From contig QEVO01000005.1 in the NCBI GenBank assembly GCA_003577275.1, forward strand, positions 62,001 through 126,000: a stretch of DNA of 64,000 nucleotides, read 5' to 3'. The DNA is from Pseudomonadota bacterium (lineage in GTDB: Bacteria > Pseudomonadota > Alphaproteobacteria > Sphingomonadales > Govanellaceae). The notes under the pieces are model-generated. The model was not told the DNA's origin, did no database searches, and was given only the letters and a program-made list of their open reading frames with translations. Positions 48,690 through 57,679 of the stretch are shown here, piece by piece; the first letter of the stretch is position 1, and the number at the start of each line of letters is the position of its first letter. The position numbers and the translations under genes are program-made.

Positions 48690-50992
48690 ACCAATAATCC
48701 TCCCGCCTGCGCTTGCGCCCGCTCCAGGTTCCGCTCGGTTTGAGCAAAGCCCGAAATATACTGCGGCGGACACGGCACGCCATGGTAATTCTGCGCGGCG
48801 GCCGCCTTCAAGGTCCAAAACGGCTCTAAAAGATGCGGCCGGGCCAGCGCGCACATATCTGCGCGCCCCGCCGCCACGATGCTGTTGACGTGGTCGGTTT
48901 CAAAGATGCTGCCGACGGCGATGGTGGGAATGCCGGTTTCCATGCGGATTTTATCGGCAAACGGCGTTTGGAACATGCGGCCATAGATCGGCTTGGCCCG
49001 GGTCGAGGTCTGACCGGCCGAGACGTGGATGATGTCGGCGCCCGCGGCGTGGAACGCCTTGGCGATATCGACCGCTTCGTCGCTGTCGACGCCCTCGCCC
49101 TCCACCCAATCGGTGGCGGAGATACGCACCGACATCGGCTTCATCGCCGGCCAGACGGCGCGGATCGCCTTGAACACTTCCAAGGGAAAGCGCAGGCGGT
49201 TTTCCAATGAGCCGCCGTACTCATCGCTCCGCTTGTTGGTCAGGGGCGTGATGAAGGCTGACAACAGATAGCCATGAGCGCAATGCAGCTCCAGCATATC
49301 AAAGCCTGCTTCCTCGGCGCGCCGCGCGCCGCGCACGAAATCGTCGCGCACCTGGTCCATATCGGCGCGGGTCATTTCCCTGGGCGTCTGATTGCGCGCC
49401 GACCAGGCCACCGCCGAGGGCGCGATGATTTCCCAGTTGCCGCTGTCTAAGGGCTCATCGTTTCCTTCCCAGGCGCGCTTGGTCGACGCCTTGGGGCCAG
49501 CGTGGGCGATCTGCATGGCGATCTTGGCGCTGGAGTGGGCGTGCACATAATCGACGATGCGTTTCCAAGCAGCCACATGCGCGTCGCTGTAAATGCCGGC
49601 GCAGCCGGGCGAGATGCGGCCTTCCGGCGACACGTCGGTCATTTCGGTGAACAGGATCCCCGCCCCGCCCTGGGCGCGGCTGCCGTAGTGTACCAGATGG
49701 AAGTCGTTGACCAGGCCATCTTCGGCTGAATACATGCACATCGGCGACACCGCGACGCGATTCATGATCTGCATGCCGCGCAATTTGAAGGGCGTGAACA
49801 TCGGCGGAATACGCTCGTTGCCCGCCTTGGCGCCGGTGCGCTCGGCGAACCACTTTTCATAACCTTCCAGCCACGCCTTATCGCGCACCCGCAAGTTTTC
49901 GTGGCTGACGCGCTGCGAACGGGTCAAGAGCGAATACATGAACTGCTCGGGCTCCAGGGCGTCGAGATAACGCGGCACGTTCTCGAACCATTCCATGGAA
50001 TTGCGCGCTGTGTTTTGCAGTTTGAGCACCTCGATATTGCGCTGCTCCTGATATTCGCGGATGCCGCGATCGAGATCAGCCACCTCATGCAGCTTGGTCG
50101 CCAGAGAAATGGCGTCCTCAAAGCCAAGCTTGGTGCCCGAGCCGATGGAATAATGCGCGGTGTGGGCGGCGTCACCCATGAGAATGATCTTGCCATGCCG
50201 CCAGTTGCCGCAAACGATGCGCGGGAAGGCAAGCCACGCCGAGCCGCGAATGTGGCGAGCGTTGCTTATCAGCTTGTGGCCGTCGAGGTATTTGGCGAAA
50301 ACCTTCTCCAGATAGGCGGCGTTTTCTTCCTTCGACATATTGGCAAAGCCGATGGCGTCGTAGGTCGTCTGCTGGCATTCGACGATGAAGGTGGAGGTGT
50401 CCTTATCGAACTTGTAGGCGTGCACCCACAGCCAGCCGTGTTCGGTCTTTTCGAAAATGAAGGTAAACGCATCAAAGATTTTATGGGTGCCGAGCCAGAC
50501 GAACTGATTGGGCCGCACCACGATGTCGGCCTTGAAAATGTCCTGATAGCGGCTGCGAATCTTGGAATTAAGCCCATCGCAGGCGATGATAAGATCGGCG
50601 TCGGCGTATTTGGTCTCCAGGTGCTCGACCTCGACCTCGGTTTCGTATTGGATCTTCACCCCCAGCTCAGCGGCGCGGGCCTGAAGGATGTTCAATAGCT
50701 TCATGCGGCCGATGCCGATGAAGCCATGGCCGCCCGAGGTCAAAACCCGGCCCTTCACGTGAACATCAATGTCATCCCAGTGGGCGAACTGGTTGGCCAT
50801 CTCCTCGGCGCTTTTCGGGTCGTTGCGCCGCAAGTTTTCCATGGTGCCGTCGGAAAACACCACCCCCCAGCCGAAGGTATCGTCCGGCCGATTGCGCTCC
50901 ACCACCAGAACGTCGTGGGCGGGGTTGCGCAGCTTCATGGAAATCGCAAAATAAAGGCCTGTGGGGCCGCCACCAATGCAGACGACTTTCAT
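48686..50992 (-). CDS. 2-aminobenzoyl-CoA monooxygenase/reductase (ACMR-type)
   Basis: A 768-residue fusion. The N-terminal half (about 1-385) is an FAD aromatic hydroxylase: [15 protein letters not shown] for FAD binding, and [17 protein letters not shown]. The C-terminal half (about 390-768) is an old-yellow-enzyme FMN reductase starting [16 protein letters not shown], with [10 protein letters not shown] and [16 protein letters not shown]. This architecture is that of Azoarcus evansii aminobenzoyl-CoA monooxygenase/reductase and of salicylyl-CoA 5-hydroxylase. It hydroxylates and reduces the ring in one protein. It is first in the operon, after AGGAGAAGGAAG. Confidence 0.9.
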   Translation of the reverse strand: MKVVCIGGGPTGLYFAISMKLRNPAHDVLVVERNRPDDTFGWGVVFSDGTMENLRRNDPKSAEEMANQFAHWDDIDVHVKGRVLTSGGHGFIGIGRMKLLNILQARAAELGVKIQYETEVEVEHLETKYADADLIIACDGLNSKIRSRYQDIFKADIVVRPNQFVWLGTHKIFDAFTFIFEKTEHGWLWVHAYKFDKDTSTFIVECQQTTYDAIGFANMSKEENAAYLEKVFAKYLDGHKLISNARHIRGSAWLAFPRIVCGNWRHGKIILMGDAAHTAHYSIGSGTKLGFEDAISLATKLHEVADLDRGIREYQEQRNIEVLKLQNTARNSMEWFENVPRYLDALEPEQFMYSLLTRSQRVSHENLRVRDKAWLEGYEKWFAERTGAKAGNERIPPMFTPFKLRGMQIMNRVAVSPMCMYSAEDGLVNDFHLVHYGSRAQGGAGILFTEMTDVSPEGRISPGCAGIYSDAHVAAWKRIVDYVHAHSSAKIAMQIAHAGPKASTKRAWEGNDEPLDSGNWEIIAPSAVAWSARNQTPREMTRADMDQVRDDFVRGARRAEEAGFDMLELHCAHGYLLSAFITPLTNKRSDEYGGSLENRLRFPLEVFKAIRAVWPAMKPMSVRISATDWVEGEGVDSDEAVDIAKAFHAAGADIIHVSAGQTSTRAKPIYGRMFQTPFADKIRMETGIPTIAVGSIFETDHVNSIVAAGRADMCALARPHLLEPFWTLKAAAAQNYHGVPCPPQYISGFAQTERNLERAQAQAGGLLV

Positions 50993-51158
50993 CGCGGTCT
51001 TCCTTCTCCTGTAGCCGTTGGAAGATATTTTAAGCTTAAAATAAATCCCGGCGCAAGTCCCTTTTTTCAAAGCGCCATGGGCGGCAGGGCTGGACGAGAC
51101 GGCCATCGGCCTCTACCCTGCGCGGCGACCATCAGGGTTTACTTAAGGGATTTCAGCG

Positions 51159-51404
51159 ATGCGGCCGGTGTTCGTTTTCATCAAATGCGAGTTGGGCAAA
51201 ACCTATGAGGTGGCTGACCAACTGGTGGACACCATCGAGGAGGTTTCCGAGGTCTATTCAGTGTCCGGTCAGTACGAGCTCTTGGCCAAGTTCAACCTGG
51301 AGGATGACCAGGATATCGGCCATTTCGTCTGTGAAAAGGTGCAAAAGCTGCCCCACATCAAGGACACCTTCACCCTGATTTCCTTCAAGGTTTTCACCGG
51401 CTAA
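51159..51404 (+). CDS. Stand-alone RAM-domain protein (Lrp/AsnC effector fold)
   Basis: An 81-residue protein consisting only of the RAM (ACT-like) ligand-binding domain: VFVFIKCELGKTYEVADQLV, then VYSVSGQYELLAKFNLE, then IKDTFTLISFKVF. It has no DNA-binding part. Such single-domain RAM proteins are known and can join full Lrp-type regulators or bind amino acids. It is divergent from the ACMR gene, whose substrate is an amino acid derivative. The last four bases overlap the convergent gene. The effector is unknown. Confidence 0.87.
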   Translation: MRPVFVFIKCELGKTYEVADQLVDTIEEVSEVYSVSGQYELLAKFNLEDDQDIGHFVCEKVQKLPHIKDTFTLISFKVFTG

Positions 51405-52513
51405 CGCTTATAGGCGATTCGGTAGATATTCCCGGCATAATCATCGCTGACGTAAATCGCCCCGTTGGGCCCGACGATCACGTCCACCGGCCGGCCATGA
51501 ACCTTTTGGCCGTCGAGAAAGCCGGTCATGAAATCCCGCTCCTCGATGGTCCCGTCATCCCGCCAGTGCAGGCTGACCACCTTGTAGCCGGCCTTTTTGC
51601 TGCGATTCCACGAGCCATGAAGGGTGGCCAAGGCGGCCCGTTCGAAGCCCGGCGGCAGCGTCGCCTTGGCGAGAAAGGCCAGCCCCAACGGCGCCACATG
51701 GGCGCCAAAGGCATGGGCCGGCGGCAGTGATTCGGTAACCTTCTGCGGCGCTTTGTCGCCGAAGTCGGGATCGGGAACGCGATTGCCATTGGCGTACGGC
51801 CAGCCGTAGAAGCCGCCCTTGACAATACGATTAAGCTCGCAAGGCGGAAAATCATCGCCCAGCCAGTCGCGACCGTTATCGACGCCATAGAGCGCGCCAT
51901 CCCAAGGCGCCCAATCGAAGCCCACGGTATTGCGCAGACCGGTGGCGTAGATTTCCCAGGCGCTGCCGTCCGGCCGCACCCGCAGCACGGCGGCGCGGCG
52001 CTGATCCTGCTCGATGCAGACGTTGCACGACGAGCCGGCGGCAACGTAAAGCCAGCCGTCAGCGCCCAGCCGGACGGTGCGCGTCCAGTGCCCTTTCAAG
52101 GATGGAAGGTCGAGGATTTTGACCCCCTGGCCGGTAATCTGTCCGGTCTTGCCATTAAAGGGGTAACGGCGCAGGGCCTGGGTTTCCGCCACGAACAGCG
52201 CGCCACCGCTCACCTCGACGCCATGGGGGCCGTCAAGACCATCCAGCAGCGTGCGCCGACCGTCGGATGCGCCATCGCCGTTGTGATCGGGCTCCAAGAG
52301 CAGCACCTTGTCCTGGCTCGGCGCGGTAACGAGGAGCGCGCCGGCTTCGGTGAATTGCATCTTGCGGGCGTTCTTGATGCCGGCGGCATAGATTGTCCAG
52401 GAAAAGCCTTCCGGAACCTTCAGGCGCTTCTCCAGATCGCCGGCCGCTGCCTTAACTGGTCCGCACACCACCACCGTGAGAAGAAAGACCCCTACCCAAA
52501 ATCGCTGCGTCAT
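51401..52513 (-). CDS. Sorbosone-dehydrogenase-family beta-propeller protein
   Basis: A 370-residue exported six-bladed propeller protein of the PQQ-dependent sugar/sorbosone dehydrogenase family. The signal peptide spans about residues 1-25 (WVGVFLLTVVVCGPVKAAA). Characteristic segments are GPHGVEVSGGALFVAET, GDDFPPCELNRIV with GGFYGWPYANG, and VDVIVGPNGAIYVSDDYAGNIYRI. The start at 52513 follows AAGGAAGG. Its substrate and cofactor use are not settled. It lies opposite the CoA-transferase gene across a short divergent gap. Confidence 0.82.
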   Translation of the reverse strand: MTQRFWVGVFLLTVVVCGPVKAAAGDLEKRLKVPEGFSWTIYAAGIKNARKMQFTEAGALLVTAPSQDKVLLLEPDHNGDGASDGRRTLLDGLDGPHGVEVSGGALFVAETQALRRYPFNGKTGQITGQGVKILDLPSLKGHWTRTVRLGADGWLYVAAGSSCNVCIEQDQRRAAVLRVRPDGSAWEIYATGLRNTVGFDWAPWDGALYGVDNGRDWLGDDFPPCELNRIVKGGFYGWPYANGNRVPDPDFGDKAPQKVTESLPPAHAFGAHVAPLGLAFLAKATLPPGFERAALATLHGSWNRSKKAGYKVVSLHWRDDGTIEERDFMTGFLDGQKVHGRPVDVIVGPNGAIYVSDDYAGNIYRIAYKR

Positions 52514-52608
52514 GATCCTTCCTTCCTGATTTTCTTTTCCGTCCAAGCCCATTATAACGCGCAGTCAACGGGATATGACACTCCCTGCCAACGCCTGAGG
52601 ATTTGCCT

Positions 52609-53835
52609 ATGGCCGGCCCCTTGTCCCACCTCCGCGTTCTCGACCTAAGCCGCGTATTGGCCGGCCCGTGGGCCGGACAGATATTGGCCGATCTCGGGGC
52701 CGAGGTGATCAAGGTCGAACGGCCGGGGAGCGGCGACGATACCCGCGGCTGGGGGCCGCCATTCCTGAAAGACCGCAGCGGCCAGGAAACCCGGGAATCG
52801 GCCTATTACCTCTCCGCCAACCGAGGCAAGCAGTCGCTAGCCGTGGATATTACGACGCCCGCAGGCCAGGAGATCATCCGCAAGCTCGCCGCCCGCTCCG
52901 ACATCCTATTGGAGAACTACAAGGTCGGCGGCTTGAAGAAGTACGGCCTTGATTACCCCGCGCTCGCCAAGATCAACGACCGGTTGATCTACTGCTCCAT
53001 CACCGGATTCGGTCAGACCGGACCTTATAAGGACCGCGCCGGCTATGATTTTCTCCTTCAGGGCATGGGCGGGTTGATGAGCATCACTGGCGAGCCCGAC
53101 AGCCGTCCCGGCGGCGGGCCGATGAAGGTGGGGGTCGCCATCGTCGACGTGATGACCGGCATGTATGCGGCGGTGGCGGTGCTGGCGGCGCTGGCTCACC
53201 GCGAACGCACGGGCAAGGGCGACCATATCGACCTCGCCCTGTTGGACGTGCAGGTGGCGACGCTGGCCAACCAGGCGATGAATTCTCTGGTGGGCGGCGT
53301 GGTCCCCGGCCGGCTGGGCAACGCCCACCCCAACATCGTGCCCTACCAGGCTTTCGCCACCGCCGAGGGACATCTGATCCTGGCCATCGGCAACGACCAG
53401 CAGTTCGCCCGCTTCTGCGCCATCGCCGGCGTGCCGGAGCTGGCCCTTGACCCGCGTTTCGCCACCAACGCCGCCCGGGTGAAGAACCGCGACATCATCG
53501 TCGGCCGCATCGCCGAGCTGATGGCGGCGCGGCCAGCCGCAGAGTGGCTTATCCTTTTGGAAAAGGAAGGCGTACCCTGCGGTCCCATCAACACCATCGA
53601 CCAGGTATTCGCCGACCCCCAGGTGCTATATCGCGGCCTAAAGATCGACCTTCCCCACCCCTCGGCGGGCGAGGTTCCGGCGGTGAAATCGCCCATCAAC
53701 TTCCGCAATACTGATCTGAACTATGACGCCGCCGCGCCGCTCTTGGGCGCCCATACCGAGCGGGTGTTGCGCGATCTCGGCTACGGCGAGGCTGACATCG
53801 CCGCGCTGATAGCCGCCGGCGTTATCGGAGATTGA
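52609..53835 (+). CDS. Class III CoA-transferase (CaiB/BaiF family)
   Basis: A 408-residue CoA-transferase. Family landmarks are LDLSRVLAGPWAGQILADLGAEVIKVE in parts, ENYKVGGLKKYGLDY, and the catalytic Asp180 in VAIVDVMTGMYAA. The C-terminal GVPCGPINTIDQVFADPQV is typical. The donor and acceptor are not known; the sequence style is close to succinyl-CoA/glutarate-type members (tentative). The ATG at 52609 follows TGAGGA. It lies just before the first PEP-CTERM gene but has its own transcription. Confidence 0.88.
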   Translation: MAGPLSHLRVLDLSRVLAGPWAGQILADLGAEVIKVERPGSGDDTRGWGPPFLKDRSGQETRESAYYLSANRGKQSLAVDITTPAGQEIIRKLAARSDILLENYKVGGLKKYGLDYPALAKINDRLIYCSITGFGQTGPYKDRAGYDFLLQGMGGLMSITGEPDSRPGGGPMKVGVAIVDVMTGMYAAVAVLAALAHRERTGKGDHIDLALLDVQVATLANQAMNSLVGGVVPGRLGNAHPNIVPYQAFATAEGHLILAIGNDQQFARFCAIAGVPELALDPRFATNAARVKNRDIIVGRIAELMAARPAAEWLILLEKEGVPCGPINTIDQVFADPQVLYRGLKIDLPHPSAGEVPAVKSPINFRNTDLNYDAAAPLLGAHTERVLRDLGYGEADIAALIAAGVIGD

Positions 53836-53844
53836 CCAAGAAAC

Positions 53845-53863
53845 TGTCGGATTTGTTTACAAT
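53845..53863 (+). promoter_or_regulatory. Conserved element upstream of PEP-CTERM gene 1
   Basis: A 19-base element with the form TGTCGGA-nn-T-n-TT-n-ACAAT. The same element occurs at 57523, upstream of the second PEP-CTERM gene, with 15 of 19 bases identical. Here it begins 83 bases before the -24 GG, a place suited to an enhancer-binding activator. Confidence 0.6.
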
Positions 53864-53925
53864 TTCTGAAGCAAGGGTCACCCCAATCTTTGGCTATTTA
53901 CTTATAAATAATAGACTTTCTATTT

Positions 53926-53943
53926 TCGGCACAAATTATGCTT
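53926..53943 (+). promoter_or_regulatory. Sigma-54-like promoter of PEP-CTERM gene 1
   Basis: TCGGCAC-N6-TGCTT has GG (53928-53929) and GC (53940-53941) separated by exactly 10 bases, as in the -24/-12 consensus TGGCAC-N5-TTGC. The upstream TTCTATTTT is also shared with the promoter at 57605. The predicted start is near 53953. Confidence 0.65.
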
Positions 53944-53984
53944 TCCTATATTCGATACGCAGGACGCAATAGGGGAGCAACGAC

Positions 53985-54689
53985 ATGAGATTGGTACGGA
54001 TTCTTGGTTTTCTCGTCGCCGCCGGCGCGGCGCTGATCAGCGGCTCGGCCATGGCGGGCCTAAGCAACGCCATCTTCGCCTATTCTCCCGATGGTGTGCA
54101 GGAACTGCATTTGACCACCACCGACGGCAATACCGTGCTTGGCGCGACCTTCACCGGCTGGTGGGACGAAACCGGATCCCATAACGGCGGAAATTCCAAT
54201 TACATAGCCGGCATCTGCGGCAGCTCGGATAGCTGCTTTGGCAACGACATGGAACTTCGCAACTTTTTCGTTTTCGATCTGGAGAATGTCACCGGCACCA
54301 TTCTTGCAGCCAACTTGAGCATCGGCAATGACTCATCGCTAGGCTACATTAGCCCAAATCCCTCAAGCTTTTTCGACGTCTTCGCCGTGCTGACCCCCAT
54401 TGATGAGCTGACCGCCAGCGACACTGGCCGCACCGATATCTTCGGCGATCTGGCGGACGGCGTGCTTTATGCCAGCAAATCGGTGAGCGCCGCCGACAAC
54501 GGCACCCAGGTGATCATCAATCTTAATAACGACGCCATCGCCGCCTTGAATGACGCCATCGGCAGCTCCTTCGCCTTCGGCGGCGCGGTCCGGCTCAATG
54601 GTGGACATGAGGTGCCGGAACCCGCTTCCCTGGCTCTGATCGGCTTTGGCCTGGCCGGCCTGGGACTGGCCCGCCGCCGGAAGGGTTAA
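53985..54689 (+). CDS. PEP-CTERM sorting domain protein 1
   Basis: A 234-residue exported protein. The signal peptide spans residues 1-24 (ending GSAMA). The last 26 residues form a PEP-CTERM sorting signal: VPEPASLALIGFGLAGLGL followed by ARRRKG, for removal by an exosortase (not in the window). The body has no known enzymatic motif; it is rich in Asn, Asp, Ser and Gly and has two cysteine pairs (CGSSDSC). Such proteins usually go to the surface or matrix. A sigma-54-like promoter and a conserved upstream element precede it. Confidence 0.9.
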   Translation: MRLVRILGFLVAAGAALISGSAMAGLSNAIFAYSPDGVQELHLTTTDGNTVLGATFTGWWDETGSHNGGNSNYIAGICGSSDSCFGNDMELRNFFVFDLENVTGTILAANLSIGNDSSLGYISPNPSSFFDVFAVLTPIDELTASDTGRTDIFGDLADGVLYASKSVSAADNGTQVIINLNNDAIAALNDAIGSSFAFGGAVRLNGGHEVPEPASLALIGFGLAGLGLARRRKG

Positions 54690-54710
54690 CCGCGTTTTTC
54701 ACAAAATCCT

Positions 54711-54742
54711 AACGGCCTCGGCGCTGCCGGGGCCGTTTTTTA
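54711..54742 (+). terminator. Terminator of PEP-CTERM gene 1
   Basis: The stem ACGGCC-T-CGGC / GCCG-G-GGCCGT is followed by TTTTTTATT. It lies 22 bases after the stop of the PEP-CTERM gene and before the racemase gene. Confidence 0.85.
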
Positions 54743-54824
54743 TTGTCAGAGAACCCTCCATTCACGCATCGGATTTTCAACCGTCCTGTCATGATCTGAC
54801 ACTCAAGACGGCAGGAGATCCGAC

Positions 54825-55673
54825 ATGACCATCCGCATCCGCGTCATCGAACCCATCGGCACCGACGCCTACGTGGCCCATACCGCAAGGCAAGCCGCCG
54901 GCATCATCAACCCCGGCACCGAGGTGGAGGTGGTGTCGTTGCAGACCCCCCATTGCCGTCACCATCTGGAATACCATGCTTACGAAGGTCTGGTGACCGG
55001 CGATATCGTCAAGGTGATGCGCGACACCGCGCGCCAAGGCTTTGATGCGGCGGTCATCGCCTGTTTTTATGATCCGGCGCTGCGCGAGGCGCGGGAGATT
55101 TCCGGCAACACGGTGGTCACCGCCCCGTGTCAGGCCTCGTTGGAAGCGGTGGCGTCGCTGGCCAACCGTTTTTCCATCATCGTCGGGCGGCGCAAATGGA
55201 TCGACCGCATGGGCGAGCGGGTGCGCGAGTATGGCTACGGCCATCGCCTCGCCTCCTTCCGCTCTCTCGACCTGGGCGTCGAGGACTTTCAACAGGATCG
55301 CACTGAGACGGCGCGACGCATGATGGCGGCGGGCCGCAAAGCCATCGACGAGGACGGCGCGGAAGCGCTCATCCTCGGCTGCACCATCGAGTACGGCTTC
55401 TTTCGCGAGCTGCAAGACGCGCTCGGCGTGCCGGTGATCGATTGCGCCTATGCCGCGATCAAGCGCGCCGAACAATTGGCTGATTTAAAGCAGCGCTTCG
55501 GTTGGGGGCCGAGCCGGGTGGGGACTTGCGAAGCGCCGCCGGAGGAAAAAGAGCTGCGCGCCTGGCGGGTTTTCGACGACGACAACCCGCCCATTGGCGG
55601 CCGTATGTGGGTAACCTATTCCTCCGCCCAACCGCAGGTTTTATCGGCGTTGGCCGAGGCAAGCCAAGTCTGA
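54825..55673 (+). CDS. Asp/Glu/hydantoin racemase-family protein
   Basis: A 282-residue member of the cofactor-independent Asp/Glu/hydantoin racemase superfamily. The two active-site cysteines are Cys80 in VIACFYDP and Cys186 in ILGCTIEY, at the expected spacing. The N-terminal RIRVIEPIG strand and the TAPCQASLEAVASL segment fit the fold. The longer C-terminus (residues 245-282) is unusual, and its last 58 bases overlap the convergent peptidase gene. Substrate is unknown; hydantoin or allantoin-type members are closest in style. Confidence 0.82.
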   Translation: MTIRIRVIEPIGTDAYVAHTARQAAGIINPGTEVEVVSLQTPHCRHHLEYHAYEGLVTGDIVKVMRDTARQGFDAAVIACFYDPALREAREISGNTVVTAPCQASLEAVASLANRFSIIVGRRKWIDRMGERVREYGYGHRLASFRSLDLGVEDFQQDRTETARRMMAAGRKAIDEDGAEALILGCTIEYGFFRELQDALGVPVIDCAYAAIKRAEQLADLKQRFGWGPSRVGTCEAPPEEKELRAWRVFDDDNPPIGGRMWVTYSSAQPQVLSALAEASQV

Positions 55674-57448
55674 AGCGGCGCGAAATATTCTTTGAGCGCC
55701 GCGGCATCCATGCGTCGCGTGCCGGTCAATGCTTGCAGCGCCTCGGGCCAGGGACGGCTTTGACCCATCTCCATCATGCGCTTGAATTTCTCGCCGGCCT
55801 CCCGGCTGCCATAAATCGAGCAGGTGTAGAGCGGCCCGTCATGGCCCGCCGCATCGCACAAGCCCTTATAGAACTGAAACTGCATGACGAACGACAGGAA
55901 ATAACGCAGGTATGGCGTGTTGCCGGGAATATGGTATTTGGCGCCGGGATCGAAATCATTCTCGCTGCGCGCCACCGGCGGCTCAATCCCTTGGTATTTG
56001 CGGCGCAAGCGCCACCAGCCTTCATTATATTTTTCCGGCGCAATGGCGCCCGAGAACACTTGCCAGCGCCATTCATCCATCAAGCGGCCGAACGGCAGGA
56101 AAGCGATCTTGTCCAAAGCCATGGCCATCTGCGCGTTGATGGTCGCCTCCTGGCTCTCGACGTTTTGCGACAACAGGTCCACCTGTTGTAAATAAGCCGG
56201 CGTGATGCTGAGCGCGATGGCGTCGCCGATCGCCTCATGAAAACCGTCATGCGCGCCGCCTTGATAAAGCAGCGGCAGTTTGTTGTAGGCGCGCTGATAA
56301 TAATTGTGTCCCAACTCGTGGTGAATGGTGATCAGGTCTTCCTGATTGATCTTGGTGCACATCTTGATGCGCAGATCATCGCCAAAGTCGAGATTCCACG
56401 CCGAAGCATGACAGATCACTTCCCGACCTTCCGGCTTGGTCAGCATGGAGCGCCGCCAGAAGGTTTCCGGCAGCGGCGCAAAGCCCAGGGAAGAAAAGAA
56501 CGATTCCCCCAACTTCACCATGCGTACCGCGTCATACCCTTGTTCGACCAGAGCGGGGGTGACATCGAGCCTTTGCGCATCAGGGTAAGGCAACGCCAAG
56601 TCGCCGATATTGCCCCACTGCTGCGCCCACATGTTGCCCAGAAGGTGCGCCGGGATGCGGCCGGTGGGTGGCGCCTTGTCGGCGCCATATTTTTCCGCCA
56701 ATTTGCCGCGCACGTAACAATGAAGCGCCTCATAGAGCGGCGCCACCTCGGACCACAGCCGGTCCACTTCCGCTGACAGTTCCTCCGGCGGCATGTCGTA
56801 GCCGGCGCGCCACAACACGCCGAGGTCAGCATAGCCGATTTCCCGCGCCCCTTCGTTCGCCAACTCCACAAAGCGGGCGTAAAGCGGCCGCAAGGGGCGC
56901 GCCGCATCATGCCACCCCGCCCAGGCGGCGGTCAGCTCGTCAAAGTCACGGCTGTGCGCGAGCACGTCCTCCAACTCACTAAGCTCGCGGCAATTGCCGG
57001 CGGCGTCACAGGCTTTCGCCGCGCCGTACATGGCGTCCATTCGAGTCGTGATGTCGGCAAGCTCCTGAGTTTTCGCCGCATCCGATGGCGCCGGCGCCAC
57101 CGAGATTTGCTTTAAGATTTCCAACTGCCGGCGGGTGTCGAAATCCACGTCTACGTCGTTGTAGCGCGCCGCCTCGCGGATCGCCTGCGCCTCCCGCGCC
57201 AGCACCTTGGCCGACATGGCGGCCTCGGCGGCGATGGTCTCCTCGGTGATGTTGGTAGCCTTGGCCCAGGAGACTTGGCTCGATTCGATGTAAAGCGGCT
57301 TTAAGTCGGCGCTGGTGTTCTCGACAAAAGCCTTGGCCTCGGCGGCGCGGGGGTCTTCAGGCGCGGGCTTGGTGCACGCGGTTATACTTAAGCCCACTAT
57401 CAGCATCCCAACCGAATAGACTTTCCTGTTTCCTGTCAGCGCCTTCAT
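55616..57448 (-). CDS. M2-family metallopeptidase lipoprotein (ACE-like)
   Basis: A 610-residue zinc dipeptidyl carboxypeptidase of family M2, related to angiotensin-converting enzyme. The zinc motif HELGH is in ITIHHELGHNYYQRAY, followed by the downstream Glu in FHEAIGDAIALS. A lipoprotein signal peptide (about residues 1-26) ends in the lipobox ITAC. The start at 57448 gives this signal; a longer frame runs back into the promoter region. It probably trims peptides in the periplasm. Its 3' end overlaps the racemase by 58 bases. Confidence 0.93.
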   Translation of the reverse strand: MKALTGNRKVYSVGMLIVGLSITACTKPAPEDPRAAEAKAFVENTSADLKPLYIESSQVSWAKATNITEETIAAEAAMSAKVLAREAQAIREAARYNDVDVDFDTRRQLEILKQISVAPAPSDAAKTQELADITTRMDAMYGAAKACDAAGNCRELSELEDVLAHSRDFDELTAAWAGWHDAARPLRPLYARFVELANEGAREIGYADLGVLWRAGYDMPPEELSAEVDRLWSEVAPLYEALHCYVRGKLAEKYGADKAPPTGRIPAHLLGNMWAQQWGNIGDLALPYPDAQRLDVTPALVEQGYDAVRMVKLGESFFSSLGFAPLPETFWRRSMLTKPEGREVICHASAWNLDFGDDLRIKMCTKINQEDLITIHHELGHNYYQRAYNKLPLLYQGGAHDGFHEAIGDAIALSITPAYLQQVDLLSQNVESQEATINAQMAMALDKIAFLPFGRLMDEWRWQVFSGAIAPEKYNEGWWRLRRKYQGIEPPVARSENDFDPGAKYHIPGNTPYLRYFLSFVMQFQFYKGLCDAAGHDGPLYTCSIYGSREAGEKFKRMMEMGQSRPWPEALQALTGTRRMDAAALKEYFAPLQTWLASANADKTCGWAEE

Positions 57449-57522
57449 CTTACCGCACTCCTTAGTGTCTATTCTCCAGACAAGCGGTAGCATCGACAGC
57501 CATGAGTCACAACCTTGCAAAG

Positions 57523-57541
57523 TGTCGGACGTCTTGACAAT
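57523..57541 (+). promoter_or_regulatory. Conserved element upstream of PEP-CTERM gene 2
   Basis: A 19-base element TGTCGGA-nn-T-n-TT-n-ACAAT, 15 of 19 bases identical to the one at 53845, beginning 84 bases before the -24 GG of the next promoter. It contains TGTC and GACA as an imperfect inverted repeat. Confidence 0.6.
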
Positions 57542-57604
57542 CTGGACTCTTTCAAATTTCAAACTACCCGCTTAACCAACTGATTTCTTTAAGTAGTTCT
57601 ATTG

Positions 57605-57622
57605 TTGGCATGATTCATGCCT
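57605..57622 (+). promoter_or_regulatory. Sigma-54-like promoter of PEP-CTERM gene 2
   Basis: TTGGCATG-N4-ATGCC has GG (57607-57608) and GC (57619-57620) separated by exactly 10 bases, close to the -24/-12 consensus. The upstream TTCTATTGT matches the other PEP-CTERM promoter. The predicted start is near 57632. Confidence 0.7.
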
Positions 57623-57679
57623 AAAGGACCGTAACGCCCCAAATATCATGTAGAAGCTCAGGTCTAAGGGAATACTTTT

